In this document: in pieces, positions 14,300-15,869 of the stretch
Numbering within the stretch: position 1 is the first letter of the stretch
How the letters are laid out: every line of letters starts with the position of its first letter
Source of the DNA: Candidatus Omnitrophota bacterium
GTDB lineage: Bacteria; Omnitrophota; Gorgyraeia; Velamenicoccales; JABMQK01
Reading direction: 5' to 3'
Length of the DNA stretch: 15,869 nucleotides
Assembly (NCBI GenBank): GCA_028712915.1
Contig: JAQTPJ010000005.1
Span: 1 to 15,869 of the forward strand
The notes under the pieces: generated by a model
Database searches by the model: none
Told to the model about the DNA's origin: nothing
What the model saw: only the letters and a program-made list of their open reading frames with translations
Position numbers and translations under genes: made by a program

Positions 14300-14887
14300 A
14301 TGCCGATTATTTCTAAAAAATTAGGCGAGATTCTTGTAGAGAGCAGCCTGGTCTCAGAACAACAGCTGCTTGCCGCCCTTGCCATCCAGGAAACCAAAAA
14401 AAAGCCCTTGGGCGAGATATTGGTAGAGCAGAATTATGTTACCAAGGAGAAGCTGGATATGGCGTTGGCAAAACAGGCAGGTTCGAAATTAGGAGAAATT
14501 CTAATAAGCGCCAAGGTTATAAATTTCAGCCAGCTGCAAAAGGCATTGGATGTGCAGCGGGTAACAATGCGTTCCTTGGGGGATATTCTTATTGAGGAAG
14601 AATATGTCAGCGAGGATAATTTGTTAGACGCCCTTTCTAAACAGTACCATTTAGAGAGGGTTGATTTGTCAAAATATAATATTAACCCCGCGGCTTTTGC
14701 AAAAGTGCCAGTGGGCGTGCTTAAACACTATAAAGTTATTTCGATAGATGTAAAGGATGGGTTTTTAATTGTAGCCACGTCCGATCCGGAAGATATCCTG
14801 GCGTTATCGGATTTAAGTTTTATTTCCGGCATGCACGTTAAGTTAGTCCTGTCTTCCAAGAAATCAATCAGGTCCCTTCTAGAATAA
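14300..14887 (+). CDS. Stand-alone MshEN-repeat (GspE/PilB N-terminal) protein
   Basis: 195 residues from ATG 14300. Four copies of the 24-residue MshEN motif (LGEIL-x-x-x-x-x-V/I-x7-AL-x-x-Q) lie at 7-30, 36-59, 63-86 and 92-115, with spacers of 5, 3 and 5. In known MshEN domains two such motifs with a 5-residue spacer bind one c-di-GMP. Here the first position is K, P, K, S where arginine is usual, and the conserved glycine is S, N, K, E, so binding is doubtful. Residues 116-195 match the second half of the GspE N-terminal domain (LIVATSDPED, then VKLVLSS). No ATPase motif is present. It follows the ATPase gene by 4 bp and probably forms a complex with it. The TTG at 14270 is a less likely start. 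Confidence 0.8.
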   Translation: MPIISKKLGEILVESSLVSEQQLLAALAIQETKKKPLGEILVEQNYVTKEKLDMALAKQAGSKLGEILISAKVINFSQLQKALDVQRVTMRSLGDILIEEEYVSEDNLLDALSKQYHLERVDLSKYNINPAAFAKVPVGVLKHYKVISIDVKDGFLIVATSDPEDILALSDLSFISGMHVKLVLSSKKSIRSLLE

Positions 14888-14929
14888 ACACCTTCCAAAG
14901 TTCTGTCAGTTTCTACCGTAAGAAATAAT

Positions 14930-15508
14930 CTATATTAGAATATGTGTGTATAGGGGCGTGTATATAGAGCCTTGAGGCGTGAGTTTGCTCTCGAAGAACG
15001 TCAGTTTGTTTATATTAAATTCGAGGGGCTTGAAATTTTTATTTATTTCTTCCAAAAGCAGCCCGAATTGAACGGGATCAAAGATCTGCTTAGGCCGGCA
15101 TATAGTGATATGTGTTTTAAAATCCCTTTTTTCTTTCTTAAACCCAAGCCCAAACATATTTTCTTCTATTTTTTTCGCAAGATTGGTAATTGTATTGGTT
15201 TCATCTTTGATGCCAACCCATATTACGCGGGGGGATTTTATCTCGGGGAATACGCCGATTTTAGTTAATTCGCATTTTATGGGCGGCGTATTATTGAGGC
15301 ACTCTTTAATTTTATCCTTAATTGCTTCTACGTATTTTAATCTGGTGTCGCCAAAAAATTTTAATGTCAGGTGCAGGTTGTCTTTTGCAACCCAGCTTCC
15401 CTTGACTAAATTCGCGAGCCTGATTTTATTTTGGACTTCATAAATCCTGTCTTTTGCTGCATCTTCAATTTCTAAGGCTATGAAAGTCCTTATTGATTCC
15501 TGAGGCAT
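14930..15508 (-). CDS. thpR: RNA 2',3'-cyclic phosphodiesterase (2H family, 2'-5' RNA ligase-like)
   Basis: 192-residue cytoplasmic 2H phosphoesterase. Both catalytic H-x-T-x motifs are present: HLTL (46-49) in NLHLTLKFFGD, and HITI (133-136) in FKTHITICRPK. The opening IRTFIALEI is typical of ThpR/LigT. In relatives the enzyme opens 2',3'-cyclic phosphates and can join tRNA halves with 2'-5' links in vitro; the physiological substrate is not settled. ATG 15508 lies inside the end of cinA (19-bp overlap in another frame), so translation is coupled. It converges on the MshEN gene with 42 bp between and no clear terminator hairpin there. Confidence 0.93.
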   Translation of the reverse strand: MPQESIRTFIALEIEDAAKDRIYEVQNKIRLANLVKGSWVAKDNLHLTLKFFGDTRLKYVEAIKDKIKECLNNTPPIKCELTKIGVFPEIKSPRVIWVGIKDETNTITNLAKKIEENMFGLGFKKEKRDFKTHITICRPKQIFDPVQFGLLLEEINKNFKPLEFNINKLTFFESKLTPQGSIYTPLYTHILI

Positions 15509-15869
15509 TGTTTTACCAGCAGCAAGGCTTTATTTTTGGTTTGGTTTTTTATTTCTGACCTTGTCCCTTTGAAGCGGAATTTTTTGGCAGATGTGTGATT
15601 TTTATAGGCAATGCCTATAAATACAGTGCCGACGGGTTTTGTTTTGCTGCCGCCCGAAGGGCCGGCTATGCCTGTGGTAGAAATACCTATATGCGCCTTT
15701 GCCGATTTTTTCACCCTTTTAGCCATAAGCACGGCTATTTCTTCTGATACGGCGCCAAAGCGCTTTATTTGTTTACTGCTTATTTTAAGGATTGTCGATT
15801 TGGCCTGGTTGGAATAGAGTACAAGCCCTAATTTGAAGTATTTGGAGCTGCCGCTTATATTTGTAAGGG
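15490..15869 (-). CDS. cinA: CinA C-terminal domain / NMN amidohydrolase (5' end outside window)
   Basis: The 126 visible codons belong to the CinA C-terminal (PncC) domain, which deamidates nicotinamide mononucleotide for NAD recycling. Recognisable stretches are NISGSSKYFKLGLVLYSNQA, RFGAVSEEIAVLMAKRV and STTGIAGPSGGSKTKPVGTV. These are the conserved catalytic-loop regions of the family. Only the C-terminal part is inside the window, so it cannot be decided whether this is full-length CinA (with the N-terminal COG1058 domain) or a stand-alone PncC. The stop at 15490 lies inside the thpR start. The cinA-thpR pair is a common neighbour of pgsA and recA in other bacteria, but here it faces the pgsA operon. 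Confidence 0.92.
   Translation of the reverse strand, partial: LTNISGSSKYFKLGLVLYSNQAKSTILKISSKQIKRFGAVSEEIAVLMAKRVKKSAKAHIGISTTGIAGPSGGSKTKPVGTVFIGIAYKNHTSAKKFRFKGTRSEIKNQTKNKALLLVKQCLRNQ

Noticed and set aside
15105..15443. A 112-codon plus-strand frame over thpR.
   Set aside because: Both H-x-T-x motifs of ThpR are on the minus strand in this interval, so the plus frame is a shadow.

Overview
The window is a chromosomal stretch of a moderate-GC bacterium, almost certainly Gram-negative: it carries exported proteins, an exported or lipoprotein-type pyrophosphatase and a PilB/GspE-type ATPase. The order rpsO-pnp-ftsK-rodZ-rimO-pgsA, the half-size UPF0016 protein, DUF2934 and the split MshEN/ATPase pair would suit an anaerobic candidate phylum such as Omnitrophota. 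That placement is an impression from gene content, not a demonstrated assignment. I see no rRNA, tRNA, CRISPR array, prophage or insertion sequence.

Layout. (1) 1-1241, minus strand: a YqaA-type membrane protein gene followed 4 bp later by a family I inorganic pyrophosphatase with an N-terminal export signal, cut by the window edge. (2) 1427-3326, plus strand: three membrane protein genes, namely an ArsB/NhaD-like ion transporter, a DUF486 protein overlapping it by 4 bp, and a single-domain UPF0016 (GDT1/TMEM165) cation transporter. (3) 3327-5314, plus strand: small genes under their own strong sigma70-type promoters and terminators. They are a structured leader or small RNA, a 24-residue membrane peptide, two related exported acidic proteins of DUF5666-like pattern, a DUF2934 protein, and a cold-shock protein whose long leader contains an internal intrinsic terminator. 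(4) 5381-14887, plus strand: one long probable operon. It begins at a near-consensus promoter and runs rpsO, pnp, ftsK, rodZ, rimO, pgsA, pgpA, a PilB/GspE-type ATPase and a separate MshEN-repeat protein, with gaps of 27 bp or less or small overlaps. (5) 14930-15869, minus strand: cinA C-terminal domain (partial) and thpR, convergent with the operon.

The long operon joins translation and RNA decay (S15, PNPase, S12 methylthiolation) to division, shape and envelope synthesis (FtsK, RodZ, PgsA, PgpA). It ends with a secretion/pilus-type ATPase whose usual N-terminal regulatory domain is a separate gene placed after it. PgsA and PgpA are consecutive enzymes of phosphatidylglycerol synthesis.

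The two places most worth a second look are 3347-3660 and 13171-14887. In the first, a perfect-consensus promoter, an intrinsic terminator, a 12-bp long-range inverted repeat and a tiny membrane-peptide ORF lie together. In the second, an ATPase lacking its N-terminal domain is followed by a stand-alone protein with four MshEN-like 24-residue motifs.
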